A DNA stretch of 64,000 nucleotides from Puniceicoccaceae bacterium K14 (GTDB lineage: Bacteria; Verrucomicrobiota; Verrucomicrobiia; Opitutales; Opitutaceae): positions 46,230 through 110,229 of the forward strand of contig JAKYXN010000010.1 of the NCBI GenBank assembly GCA_022538095.1. The letters run 5' to 3'. The notes beneath the pieces were generated by a model. That model worked only from the letters and a program-made list of their open reading frames with translations. It ran no database searches and was not told the DNA's origin. Positions 47,631 through 56,821 of this stretch are shown one piece after another; the first letter of the stretch is position 1, and each line of letters begins with the position of its first letter. The translations under genes and the position numbers were made by a program.

Positions 47631-49574
47631 ATGATTGAATTAAGGAAAATTTTAGGAACCCTAATTGCAGTTTCTGTGATTGGTATTTCGAACTGCTTCG
47701 CGGGTAGCGAAAAGAAGCTAGATATTAGTGATTATCTGAGCCATGCCGAAGAGGGGGTTATTTATCCGACCGAAGCACAGCAGGAATTGCTGCGCCCATT
47801 GATTCCAGATTACACCTACGAGCCGGTACCGTCGATTGACGATCGTGAATTCTGGAACAGCATTGCTGAAAAAGAATCCGCTCAAAAAATTTATAAGGAA
47901 GCGATAGAGAGCCTAAAGAAAAAACCTGAAGTTCCTATTACGGACGAAATTTATCGAAGGGCAAATAAGGAAGGAAACCGAGGCATCTATAAGCCACGCT
48001 ACTACCGCACCATGGAAGTTCTGGAGAATGCAGTCATTGGAGAGTGTATTGAGAACGAAGGTCGATTTATTCCACAGATAATTGAGCACATTAACGCGAT
48101 AATGGAAATGAAGTCATGGTTGCATCCAAATCATGATGACAATGATAATGATGTTCTAGAAGGTCGTCGGGTTGATATAGATTTAGGGGCTCGTAAATTT
48201 GGCTCGGTTCTTATGGTTGCCGAAGTTCTTTTGGAGGATAAATTGCCGACAGAAGTTCGAGAAGAGATTGTTGCGCAAATCAAACGAAGAATGACCGATT
48301 TCTACCTCGATAGGTGTAAATCTACCGAAGACGGTAGGAAAGGTCTTTCCTGGATGTGGAGTAGAAGTAATTGGAATTCTGTGTGCACTAGCGGAACTTT
48401 GTTTTGCATCCTGACTGCCTCAAGCGACCCGGAAGAACATCTAGTAGCAATCGGGTGTGCGATTAACAGTATGAAGTATTACCTGAGTGGATTCGGAGAC
48501 GATGGATATTGCTCGGAAGGTGTGGGTTATTGGATCTATGGGTTTGGTAACTATCTTTATTTGGCTCAGATGGTATACGATTTCACTAAAGGTGGAGTTG
48601 ATCTTTTCCAGTTTGATAATCCGGAAAAAATGAATCGAGTCGGGAACTTTCCTGCGAATTACCAAATTCAAAACGGAGTGTATCCGTGTTTTGCCGACGG
48701 AGCGGCGCGAATAAAGGCAGGTAATGATAACTTTGCTTATACTATGTCGGCAAAGCATTACGGCGCTCGTAAGCCAAGCTATAGCCGCCCACCAGACATT
48801 GTTAATCTATTTATGGAGTGGAACGATCCAGTATCCTATGTAGCTACGGAGAGTGACGAATTGGAACTCTCGGCATATTCTTACTTTTATGATTCCGGTG
48901 CTGTGATATCACGTGGTGGACAAGATGTTCCTTTTTCGATCGCGATTAAAGCCGGACACAATGCGGAAAATCATAATCACATGGATGTCGGTAGCTATGT
49001 TATGGTACTTGAAGATGATCATGTCATGTGTGGAGATCTCGGTGCGCCTCCGTACAAAGCTGGAGCGTTTTCGCCTAATCACAAAGTACGTTCTTCTTGG
49101 GGGCACCCAGTTCCAAGAGTGGATGGGACGCTTCAATCGGAAGGAAGGGAATTTCGAGGGGAAGTGCTCGAAACAGTATTTTCTGAGAATAGCGATAAGG
49201 TTGTACTGGATATCAAAGCCGCATATGAGGTTGATGGTCTAGAAAAGCTGATACGCACTATGGTGAATGATAAATCTGGTAATGGTACTATCACTATTAC
49301 TGATGAATTTACTGCATCGAATCCGATCGCATTCGATACTGCCATCGTGACGCACGGTCCTTATGAAGTTATTAATGATGATATGGTTGTCTTCTCGCGT
49401 GAAGGACGTTCGATCACAGTTAAAATCAGTGCTGAAGGCGGGACGGTAAAAGTCCATGACTTAAAAATCCCGGTAGAAGATATTCGATATGCGGATGAGG
49501 CATTCAAAATCTGGATAGATTTTGAGAAGAAACTCAAAAGCGGATCAATCACGATGGTTTTCACGCCAAATTGA
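47631..49574 (+). CDS. Heparinase II/III-type polysaccharide lyase
   Basis: A 647-residue secreted protein with a signal peptide (residues 1-24, ending SNCFA). The N-terminal alpha/alpha toroid (residues about 60-400) includes SWMWSRSNWNSVCTSG with the Asn expected at the active site. It is followed by a heparinase II/III beta-sandwich with GHNAENHNHMDVGSYV at about 441-456. The size fits the compact PL12/PL15/PL17-like range. It probably attacks uronate linkages in the same polysaccharide as the neighbours. It is monocistronic, preceded by a degenerate candidate operator and followed by a strong terminator. It is not a close relative of the 26.7-kb lyase. Confidence 0.82.
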   Translation: MIELRKILGTLIAVSVIGISNCFAGSEKKLDISDYLSHAEEGVIYPTEAQQELLRPLIPDYTYEPVPSIDDREFWNSIAEKESAQKIYKEAIESLKKKPEVPITDEIYRRANKEGNRGIYKPRYYRTMEVLENAVIGECIENEGRFIPQIIEHINAIMEMKSWLHPNHDDNDNDVLEGRRVDIDLGARKFGSVLMVAEVLLEDKLPTEVREEIVAQIKRRMTDFYLDRCKSTEDGRKGLSWMWSRSNWNSVCTSGTLFCILTASSDPEEHLVAIGCAINSMKYYLSGFGDDGYCSEGVGYWIYGFGNYLYLAQMVYDFTKGGVDLFQFDNPEKMNRVGNFPANYQIQNGVYPCFADGAARIKAGNDNFAYTMSAKHYGARKPSYSRPPDIVNLFMEWNDPVSYVATESDELELSAYSYFYDSGAVISRGGQDVPFSIAIKAGHNAENHNHMDVGSYVMVLEDDHVMCGDLGAPPYKAGAFSPNHKVRSSWGHPVPRVDGTLQSEGREFRGEVLETVFSENSDKVVLDIKAAYEVDGLEKLIRTMVNDKSGNGTITITDEFTASNPIAFDTAIVTHGPYEVINDDMVVFSREGRSITVKISAEGGTVKVHDLKIPVEDIRYADEAFKIWIDFEKKLKSGSITMVFTPN

Positions 49575-49608
49575 TAACAAACAAAGGATTTGGATAATTT
49601 GTAAGTCT

Positions 49609-49642
49609 AGTCTCAGGTAATTCAGCCTGAGACTATTTTTTT
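49609..49642 (+). terminator. Terminator after the compact heparinase-type gene
   Basis: AGTCTCAGG and CCTGAGACT form a 9-bp stem with an eight-base loop, then A and seven T. Confidence 0.93.
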
Positions 49643-49740
49643 GAGCGGATGCGTTCTCTACTCCTTTAAAGCCATGAAACCGAGGACTCGCTATAATTGA
49701 ATTGAACAGAAATCGCAGTCCTGCAAGTCTCGCTGCCATC

Positions 49741-52218
49741 ATGAATCCTCTACGAACCTGCGTAATTTTACTCCTTATACTTCCAGCTCTCGGGTTCGCC
49801 GATGCAATTCGACAGACTAAGGGCGATTTCTATGACGCATTTCGACAGCTAGATGTTGACCTGCCTACATCCAATGCCTATCGAACTGCCTCAGGAGCTC
49901 CGGGATCTCAATATTGGCAGCAGCGTGCGGACTACAAAATAAAGGTAAAACTTGACGAGAGTAAGCGTCGAATCGACGCCTCGGAAACGATTACCTATAT
50001 AAATCATTCGCCAGATACTCTCCGGTACATTTGGATACAGCTCGACCAAAATAGGCATCGCGATGATTCCACAGCTCGATTGACAGCAACATCGGACGAA
50101 GACCAATTATCTTATAGGACGCTTGCGGCGAAGCATAAGTTCGATGACCTTGAGTATGGGCACGAAATTATTAGCGTAGCGGATTCTGAAGGAAACGCTC
50201 TCGAACATAAAATTGTTGATACGATGATGCGTATAGATTTGCCGACGGAGCTTGAGCCTGGGGAAAGTAACAGTTTTTCAATTGATTGGTCATTTAACAT
50301 GGTTCAAACTGACCGCATTGGAGGTCGAAATGGCTATGAAGAATTTGATGAAACAGATACCTACATCTATTTTCTGGCTCAATGGTTTCCTCGACTGGCA
50401 GCGTATACGGATTATGGAGGTTGGAATAACAAGCAATTTCTTGGCAGGGGGGAGTTTGCGTTGGAATTCGGTGATTACGAAGTCGAGATTACCGTTCCAG
50501 AAGATCATATCGTTTCTGCGTCCGGAGAACTCCAAAACGCGAACGCAGTTTTGAACAAAACGCAACGGGAGCGGTTGCGTGAAGCGAAGAGTGCGGAGAA
50601 GCCAGTATTCATTGTTACACCGGAAGAGGCGTTGGAGAATGAAGCGGAAAAAGCGACTGGCACTAAAACTTGGAAATTCAGGGCGAATAATGTGCGAGAT
50701 TTTGCTTGGTCGAGTTCAAGGAAGTTTATTTGGGATGCTATGACACATGAGCAAGACGATGCTGATGTTCCAGAGGTTTTGGCTATGTCCTTTTATCCAA
50801 ATGAAGCGATGCCAATTTGGGCGAATTACTCAACGGAAGCTGTTGTTCATACAATGGAAGTGTATTCACGTTTTGCGTTTAATTATCCATACCCTACAGC
50901 TCAGTCTGTGAATACTTGGAAAAGGGGCGGGATGGAGTATCCTATGATTACTTTTAACGGTTATCGCCCAGAGCCCTATGAATCGAAGAAAGAGGACGAG
51001 GCAGAGGATGGCGTAATTGACGCGGATGAGAACGAAGACCCTACCTATACTTATTCCCGCAATACTAAAGCAGCTCTTATTCTCGTTATCATTCATGAAA
51101 TTGGGCATATCTATTTTCCCATGGTTGTAAATTCGGACGAGCGCCAATGGACCTGGATGGATGAAGGAATAAACACCTTCCTGCAAAAAGTCGCGGAGTA
51201 TGAATGGGAGGATGATTTTCCCCAGTACGGAAATAAGCCGTTGTTGGATTCTATATCCAGTTACATGACGACGAGTAATCAGGTCCCAATTATGACTCAA
51301 TCGGACTCAGTGCTACAGTTTGGAGCAAATTCCTATGCCAAACCAGCTGCAGCGTTAACAGTTCTGCGTGAGACTGTGATGGGGCGCGAGTTGTTTGATT
51401 TCGCTTTTAAAGAGTACGCGCAGAGATGGAAATTCAGGCGCCCAACTCCGGCTGACTTTTTCCGCACGATGGAAGATGCTTCCGGGGTTGATCTCGATTG
51501 GTTCTGGCGTGGTTGGTTTTATAGTACGGATCATGTTGATATCGCGATAAAGGATGTACGCGAATATAAAATATCTTCGTTGGATCCAGATAAGGAAATT
51601 GATTTCGATCGTGCGGAATATGAGACGAATCATCCGGAGCCAGTGACGCAATCTCGCAATCGAGAAGCGGGTATGACTACACGAGTTGAGCGTAACGACG
51701 AGCTTAGAGATTTTTACAATGAGAATGATCAGTTCACGGTTACAAACAAAGACCGCAACGGCTATCTAGACACTCTCGAAGGTTTGGAAAAATGGGAACG
51801 AGATACACTCGAGCGAGCGCTAGAGGATGACGACTATATCTACTTCGTGGATTTCGAGAATATCGGTGGCCTTCCAATGCCTCTACCTTTGCTAATTACC
51901 AATGACGATGGCACGAACGAATCGTTATTGATTCCTGCCGAGATTTGGCGAAGGAACCATAAAAATGTGACCAAAATGCTGATTCGTGAAAAAGCAATGA
52001 AGCGTATTGAATTAGACCCTCATCACGAGACAGCTGACGCAGACTATGCGAACAATTCTTACCCTCCGCGTATTCGCCGCTCACGCATTGAGCTTTATAA
52101 GAGCGAAGATAAGAAGAAGGATTTGATGGCAGATATGCTAGAGAAACTCAAGGAGACGAAAACTGAGGAAGACGGGGAAGGTACTAATGATGTGCCTTTG
52201 CAACAGGCAAGTGAATAG
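49741..52218 (+). CDS. M1-family metallopeptidase
   Basis: An 825-residue zinc peptidase with a signal peptide (MNPLRTCVILLLILPALGFADA). The frame runs upstream to a TTG at 49702, but the ATG at 49741 gives the clean signal sequence. The catalytic HEIGH motif is at residues 452-456, with the third zinc ligand Glu exactly 18 residues later in WMDEGINTF, the HExxH-x18-E pattern. A Gly-Gly-Met-Glu-Tyr-like exopeptidase loop reads RGGMEYPMITF. It is periplasmic or secreted and probably releases N-terminal amino acids. The DUF6702 gene follows 3 bases later; this pair is a recurring arrangement. It has no evident role in polysaccharide breakdown. Confidence 0.9.
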   Translation: MNPLRTCVILLLILPALGFADAIRQTKGDFYDAFRQLDVDLPTSNAYRTASGAPGSQYWQQRADYKIKVKLDESKRRIDASETITYINHSPDTLRYIWIQLDQNRHRDDSTARLTATSDEDQLSYRTLAAKHKFDDLEYGHEIISVADSEGNALEHKIVDTMMRIDLPTELEPGESNSFSIDWSFNMVQTDRIGGRNGYEEFDETDTYIYFLAQWFPRLAAYTDYGGWNNKQFLGRGEFALEFGDYEVEITVPEDHIVSASGELQNANAVLNKTQRERLREAKSAEKPVFIVTPEEALENEAEKATGTKTWKFRANNVRDFAWSSSRKFIWDAMTHEQDDADVPEVLAMSFYPNEAMPIWANYSTEAVVHTMEVYSRFAFNYPYPTAQSVNTWKRGGMEYPMITFNGYRPEPYESKKEDEAEDGVIDADENEDPTYTYSRNTKAALILVIIHEIGHIYFPMVVNSDERQWTWMDEGINTFLQKVAEYEWEDDFPQYGNKPLLDSISSYMTTSNQVPIMTQSDSVLQFGANSYAKPAAALTVLRETVMGRELFDFAFKEYAQRWKFRRPTPADFFRTMEDASGVDLDWFWRGWFYSTDHVDIAIKDVREYKISSLDPDKEIDFDRAEYETNHPEPVTQSRNREAGMTTRVERNDELRDFYNENDQFTVTNKDRNGYLDTLEGLEKWERDTLERALEDDDYIYFVDFENIGGLPMPLPLLITNDDGTNESLLIPAEIWRRNHKNVTKMLIREKAMKRIELDPHHETADADYANNSYPPRIRRSRIELYKSEDKKKDLMADMLEKLKETKTEEDGEGTNDVPLQQASE

Positions 52219-52221
52219 GCT

Positions 52222-52719
52222 ATGCATTTGTTTGAAAAAATTCTCGTAGTCGCTTCCATCTTGCTCGGGTTCACACCTCTCTATGCTCATAGACAACCAG
52301 AAGCTCTAACTACGATAGAATATAATCAGGGCACAGAATCTACGGAGATCGTTCATCGACTTCATGCCCATGATGCTGAGCAGGTGCTGTTGTCACTTCA
52401 AAGCGAGAAATCCTCAGCCTTGGATACGCTTGAAGGACGAGCTCTTGTCGCTCTCCATGTCGAGAAATGTTTTCAAATTGCAAATGTAGAAAACGGCACA
52501 GTGATGTTAATTAAACTCCTCGGGGCTGAGCTGGAAGATGATACCTTGTATGTTTATCAAGAATACGATGGAGTGTTGCCTGGTGATCTCAAACTTCGGA
52601 ATGATATCTTTAGAGAGTACCTGCCTGGCCAAGTAAATACCGTTATTATCTTATCTGGAGAGAAATTCCCACCTTTGATTTTCTCTGGTAACGACAGTTG
52701 GAAATATACCCTTAAGTAG
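52222..52719 (+). CDS. DUF6702-family exported protein
   Basis: A 165-residue protein with a signal peptide (residues 1-22, ending LYAHR). After it comes the family start EALTTIEYNQGTESTEIVHRLHAHDAEQVL, and later HVEKCFQI and a Leu/Glu-rich strand region. I place it in DUF6702 by that pattern, which I have seen beside M1 peptidases; the molecular role is unknown. It starts 3 bases after the peptidase stop, so the two are probably translated from one message. Confidence 0.65.
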   Translation: MHLFEKILVVASILLGFTPLYAHRQPEALTTIEYNQGTESTEIVHRLHAHDAEQVLLSLQSEKSSALDTLEGRALVALHVEKCFQIANVENGTVMLIKLLGAELEDDTLYVYQEYDGVLPGDLKLRNDIFREYLPGQVNTVIILSGEKFPPLIFSGNDSWKYTLK

Positions 52720-52808
52720 TTGTGATGCTGTTACTGTCTTTAAGAACCCTGGCCGATCGTGCCAAACTATTCTCAGTTTTCTAGAAGTTATCCCGAAAAA
52801 ATAAAGTT

Positions 52809-53951
52809 ATGAGCAATTATCGAGTTTTGAAACGAATCCTTGGTCTATTGGCCTGCCTGGTGTTTGTATTGTCGCATACTGCCTTAGGGCAAGATACAGC
52901 TACCTCAACTATTTGGAAAAACGACCTCTTCGAAAATATTGAGCCTTCGCCAGTAGGTGGCGGTCATGTAGACGAGAATTACTGGGTGTGGGGTAGCTCG
53001 GTTATGCAGGGCGATGATGGCAAGTTTCATATGTTCGTCAGTCGTTGGCCTAAAGAAATGCCGTTTCATCCCGGTTGGATGGTGAAGTCTGAGATCGCGC
53101 ATTGTGTTTCGGATACAGCGGAGGGACCGTATACGTTTGTCGATGTTGCCCTCGGCGCTCGTGGGGCGAAATTCTGGGACGGGCAGTCGTGCCACAATCC
53201 ACGAGTAGTCAAATACAAGGATACGTATGTTATGTTTTACATGGGTTCCACGCACCCATTGGCGGAGATCGATGATCCTGCTGATCTAACGTTGGATTCG
53301 GCTTGGACGGTGATAGGCCGTTCCAATAAGCGAATTGGGATTGCGACTGCGAAGGATTTGAATGGCCCTTGGGAGAGACGTGATACGTGCGTGCTTGATA
53401 CAAAACCAGATACGTTTTATGAGTTTCTCACTTCGAATCCTGCTCCATGGATTAATGAGGATGGAAGTGTGACGCTGATCTTTAAGGCGAGAAAGTATAA
53501 TGATGAGTTTCCTTACCACAGCTCGATGATGATTGGGTTGGCTACGGCTTCTCACTTCGAAGGGCCATATGAAGTGGTGGGCGATGAACCGATTTTTGGG
53601 CCGGACAAGATGGGGGAGATCGAGGATCCGTATCTTTGGAAAGATGAAAGTGGATACCACATGATTGCCAAGGATATGAAGTCTAGCCTAGGAGGGGAGC
53701 ATCATGCAGGAATTTTAGCTCACTCGAAAGACGCTGTGAATTGGGAACTCGATGAAAATCCGCTGGCATATTCGAGAGAAATTACGTGGGATGACGGACA
53801 GACGATTAAGATGGGACAGTTGGAACGTCCGTTTGGTCTAATCCAAGAAGGAAAAATGACACATTTGTTCTTTGCAACGATGGATGGCCCTGGAGGGTTT
53901 GGGAATTCGACTAAGTCCTGGAACATGGTCGTTCCTCTGATAAAGAAATAA
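52809..53951 (+). CDS. Secreted five-bladed beta-propeller glycoside hydrolase (GH43/GH117-like)
   Basis: A 380-residue protein with a signal peptide ending TALGQ at about residue 28. Repeated propeller-type strands are visible: DGKFHMFVSRW, CHNPRVVKYKDTYVMFYMG, EDPYLWKDESGYHMIAKD and LERPFGLIQEGKMTHLFFA, consistent with a clan GH-F/GH-J-type fold. Acidic residues suited to catalysis occur in the first blade and in EDPY. I cannot assign a numbered family with confidence. It precedes the GH29 fucosidase by 18 bases, so it likely removes a second sugar or trims the same oligosaccharide. Confidence 0.75.
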   Translation: MSNYRVLKRILGLLACLVFVLSHTALGQDTATSTIWKNDLFENIEPSPVGGGHVDENYWVWGSSVMQGDDGKFHMFVSRWPKEMPFHPGWMVKSEIAHCVSDTAEGPYTFVDVALGARGAKFWDGQSCHNPRVVKYKDTYVMFYMGSTHPLAEIDDPADLTLDSAWTVIGRSNKRIGIATAKDLNGPWERRDTCVLDTKPDTFYEFLTSNPAPWINEDGSVTLIFKARKYNDEFPYHSSMMIGLATASHFEGPYEVVGDEPIFGPDKMGEIEDPYLWKDESGYHMIAKDMKSSLGGEHHAGILAHSKDAVNWELDENPLAYSREITWDDGQTIKMGQLERPFGLIQEGKMTHLFFATMDGPGGFGNSTKSWNMVVPLIKK

Positions 53952-53969
53952 AACTATACCGATTTTGAT

Positions 53970-55325
53970 ATGAAGAAACTATTGTGTTACCTGACGCTGC
54001 TCGGTCTTTCTGCTTTTGCACTTAACTCAGTGGCGCTCGCGAATAAGATAAACTCCGATGATCGCTTAGAGTGGTGGAAGGATGCTCGCTTTGGAATGTT
54101 CATTCATTGGGGAGCGTATTCGAAGGCTGGAGGTGAGTGGAAAGGAACAACTGATCACGGAGAGTGGCTGCAGTTTTCAGCAAAGATTCCAGTGGCCGAG
54201 TATTCAGAGTTTGCCAAAGGGTTTAACCCGGTTGACTTCGATGCCAAGGAATGGGTCGCTATTGCCAAAACTGCGGGGATGAAGTATTTGGTTATAACTA
54301 CGAAGCATCATGATGGTTTCGCTATTTTTGATTCTCCATCCAATGAATACAATATCGTAGATTGGAGTGAATTTGGACGGGATCCGATTAAGGAGTTGTC
54401 CGATGCTTGTCATGAGGGAGGAATTCGTTTCGGTGTTTACTACTCGCTCGGGCGTGATTGGCATGATCCAGATGTTCCGACGAAGAACGGTGCGCGCAGT
54501 AACTTGATCGACTATCCAGACGAGGAAAGTAAGGACTTTTCAAAATACTTCGAACGCAAGGTGAAGCCTCAAGTGAGGGAACTTCTTACGCAGTATGGTC
54601 AGTTGGATATCATATGGTTTGATACGCCTGGGCTAATCACCAAAGAACAAAGTATGGAGTTGCGTGATATGATCCGTGAATTGCAGCCGCAGTGTATAAT
54701 TAATAACCGTATCGGTAACGGCATGGGCGATTATGGAACTCCGGAGCAAAAAATCCCTTCGGGTAAAGACATCGAGCCTTGGGAAACGTGCATGACGGTT
54801 AGCGAGCGAATTTGGGGATATAATAAGTATGTTGGATACCGTGAGTCTGAAACGCTGATTCGAAACTTAATAGATATTAGTAGCAAGGGAGGCAACTATT
54901 TGCTTAACGTTGGTCCGACAGGAGAGGGGATCATTCCAGAGGAAAGCGTGGAGCGGCTGAACGCGATGGGTGAATGGTTAGACATTAATGGCGAGGCCAT
55001 CTATGCTTGCGGACCGACTCCGTTTGGACCCGAAGTCGGCCACTATAGCGATACAGAGTTGGATAAATACGGGAACCCCAAATTTATCTCTGAGTGGAAG
55101 TGGAGAGCTACGACGCAGCCAGGTAAGCTTTTTATTCACGTATTCGAATGGGCAAATGAGCTTCGAATTCCAGCGATTGAAAAAAGTGTTGAGAACGTAA
55201 ATCTCCTGGGCGATCCAGATCGAAAAGCACTGTCATTCGATCAAAGCAGTGAGGGCATTCAGATCTTTCTTCCCGAGGCTGCTCCAGATGAAATAGCTAC
55301 AGTGATTTGTATCCAGACAAATTGA
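53970..55325 (+). CDS. GH29 alpha-L-fucosidase
   Basis: A 451-residue secreted enzyme with a signal peptide (residues 1-25, ending VALAN). The catalytic barrel starts DDRLEWWKDARFGMFIHWGAYS and contains TTKHHDGFAIF, which binds fucose through the His pair at 113-114. The nucleophile is Asp218 in LDIIWFDTPG. GGNYLLNVGPTGEG closes the barrel. It retains configuration and removes alpha-linked L-fucose, complementing the inverting GH95 enzymes. It is the second gene of a pair with the beta-propeller hydrolase. Acid/base residue cannot be fixed by eye. Confidence 0.93.
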   Translation: MKKLLCYLTLLGLSAFALNSVALANKINSDDRLEWWKDARFGMFIHWGAYSKAGGEWKGTTDHGEWLQFSAKIPVAEYSEFAKGFNPVDFDAKEWVAIAKTAGMKYLVITTKHHDGFAIFDSPSNEYNIVDWSEFGRDPIKELSDACHEGGIRFGVYYSLGRDWHDPDVPTKNGARSNLIDYPDEESKDFSKYFERKVKPQVRELLTQYGQLDIIWFDTPGLITKEQSMELRDMIRELQPQCIINNRIGNGMGDYGTPEQKIPSGKDIEPWETCMTVSERIWGYNKYVGYRESETLIRNLIDISSKGGNYLLNVGPTGEGIIPEESVERLNAMGEWLDINGEAIYACGPTPFGPEVGHYSDTELDKYGNPKFISEWKWRATTQPGKLFIHVFEWANELRIPAIEKSVENVNLLGDPDRKALSFDQSSEGIQIFLPEAAPDEIATVICIQTN

Positions 55326-55378
55326 AGGCTGGTATGTTGCGTTGATTAACGGGGGGCGAAATAGTTTTCACTTCTCGA

Positions 55379-55404
55379 CAAGCCTTTGGAATCTCCAAGG
55401 CTTG
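55379..55404. terminator. Weak hairpin between GH29 and the MDR gene
   Basis: CAAGCC-TTTGG and CCAA-GGCTTG can pair around AATCT. There is no T-tract on either side, so termination is possible but not certain. It lies between convergent genes. Confidence 0.4.
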
Positions 55405-55443
55405 TTGCCTAAAATTGCTCTAAAGCAACTTCTTGGAGACGAG

Positions 55444-56463
55444 CTAACCACTAAATCCGTCTAACACGTTTTTACCTATGACACGTCCGCTTTCTTGTAA
55501 GGCGTGCGCTTGTTTAAGCGTCTCCTTACTGAGCTGTCCTAGGTTACTGGTCACGGTCGAGATGAGTGTGCCATTGTCGATAAGTTCTGATACTCGATTT
55601 AGGAGTTCGTGTTGTTTTTCGATGTCGCCAGTTTGGAACATTGAGCGAGCGAACATGAATTCCCAGCTGAAACTGAGGGATTTAGGCTTAATCGAGTTGA
55701 TGTCTAAGTTTTGTGGATCGTCGATAAGCGCTATGTGGCCGCGAGGCTTGATGAGCTCGACGATGGCAGGAAAATGTTCCTCAGTGCCGTTTAGCGCTGC
55801 CACATAGCGGGGTTGGATGTCGAGCGATTTCATTTCGTCGGCGAGAGATTTGCGGTGATTGATTACCTGATCGGCACCCATTTTGATGACCCAATCCGCT
55901 GTTTCAGTTCGAGACGCGGTAGCGATGACCTGGAGCTTTGTAAGTTTTTTTGCAAGTTGTATTAGGATAGAGCCTACGCCACCGGCGCCTCCTATGATTA
56001 GAATAGCATCGCCTTCGCCGTCTCCTTCCTTCAATGCGAGAGAATCGAAGAGGAGCTCCCAGGCAGTAATAGCCGTGAGTGGGATCCCTGCGGCTTCGGC
56101 GAACCCGAGCGTTTGGGGTTTTTTGCCGACGATGCGCTCATCAACTGCGTGCAGTTCAGAATTTGTTCCGGGGCGGGTAAGATCGCCAGCATAGAAAACT
56201 TCGTCACCAACCTTGAAACGACTAACAGTATTACCGACTTTGCGGACGATCCCAGAAGCGTCGTAGCCGATGATTTTTGTCTGACCGGGCTCGGGACCAA
56301 GTTGAGGGCGTGTTCGCACCTTCGTATCCACCGGATTAACGGAGATGCCTTTTACTTCCACTAGCAGGTCGTTTGAAGCAATTTCTGGTACAGAGGCGTC
56401 GAACTCGATGAGCGAGTTTTCAGCGCTGATGGGGCCTGTTTTAGTGTATCCGATGGCTTTCAT
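55444..56463 (-). CDS. Zinc-type alcohol dehydrogenase-like protein (MDR family, quinone reductase type)
   Basis: A 339-residue cytoplasmic medium-chain dehydrogenase/reductase. It has the N-terminal GroES-like domain ([30 protein letters not shown]) and a Rossmann fold with [17 protein letters not shown] for NAD(P)H. It lacks the four-Cys structural zinc site and resembles the adh_fam_1 quinone-reductase-like group. It runs opposite to the surrounding genes and has no obvious link to the polysaccharide. Confidence 0.88.
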   Translation of the reverse strand: MKAIGYTKTGPISAENSLIEFDASVPEIASNDLLVEVKGISVNPVDTKVRTRPQLGPEPGQTKIIGYDASGIVRKVGNTVSRFKVGDEVFYAGDLTRPGTNSELHAVDERIVGKKPQTLGFAEAAGIPLTAITAWELLFDSLALKEGDGEGDAILIIGGAGGVGSILIQLAKKLTKLQVIATASRTETADWVIKMGADQVINHRKSLADEMKSLDIQPRYVAALNGTEEHFPAIVELIKPRGHIALIDDPQNLDINSIKPKSLSFSWEFMFARSMFQTGDIEKQHELLNRVSELIDNGTLISTVTSNLGQLSKETLKQAHALQESGRVIGKNVLDGFSG

Positions 56464-56821
56464 ATTTTCTTAAGTGAACTAGGGTTCGATAATTGGCTAG
56501 GTAAGCATGAATTGTTCCGTCGGCATGACACCGTGCCCGTTTACATTTATCATTGCGAGTTAAAGGCGCTTACAGGAGCGATTCGAAAAGACATTGGAGA
56601 ATGGCATTAAACAAAGCTGTTTTTCTCGTTTTCGATTTGTTTGTTTAACAGAGTAAGTTGATGACGGTTTGGAGGTTTTGTGGATTTGATTCTTAATGGC
56701 GAAAGAAGTACCCCTACTTGAGCAGCAGGTCACTAAGTGTTCCCAATTTGACGGGTGATAAGTAACTCGCTCGGAATGCATGGGTTTTTTTCTTTTGTTT
56801 AACCTCAATTATAGAATAGAA
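56464..56821. promoter_or_regulatory. Upstream region of the first beta-helix gene, with TAACAGAGTAAGTT motif
   Basis: No gene is seen in this region. TTTAACAGAGTAAGTT at 56644-56659 recurs as GTAACAGAGTAAGTT at 59772-59786 before the second beta-helix gene, at a similar distance from the start. It begins like the LacI-type motif (TTAACAG) and then differs. Confidence 0.4.
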
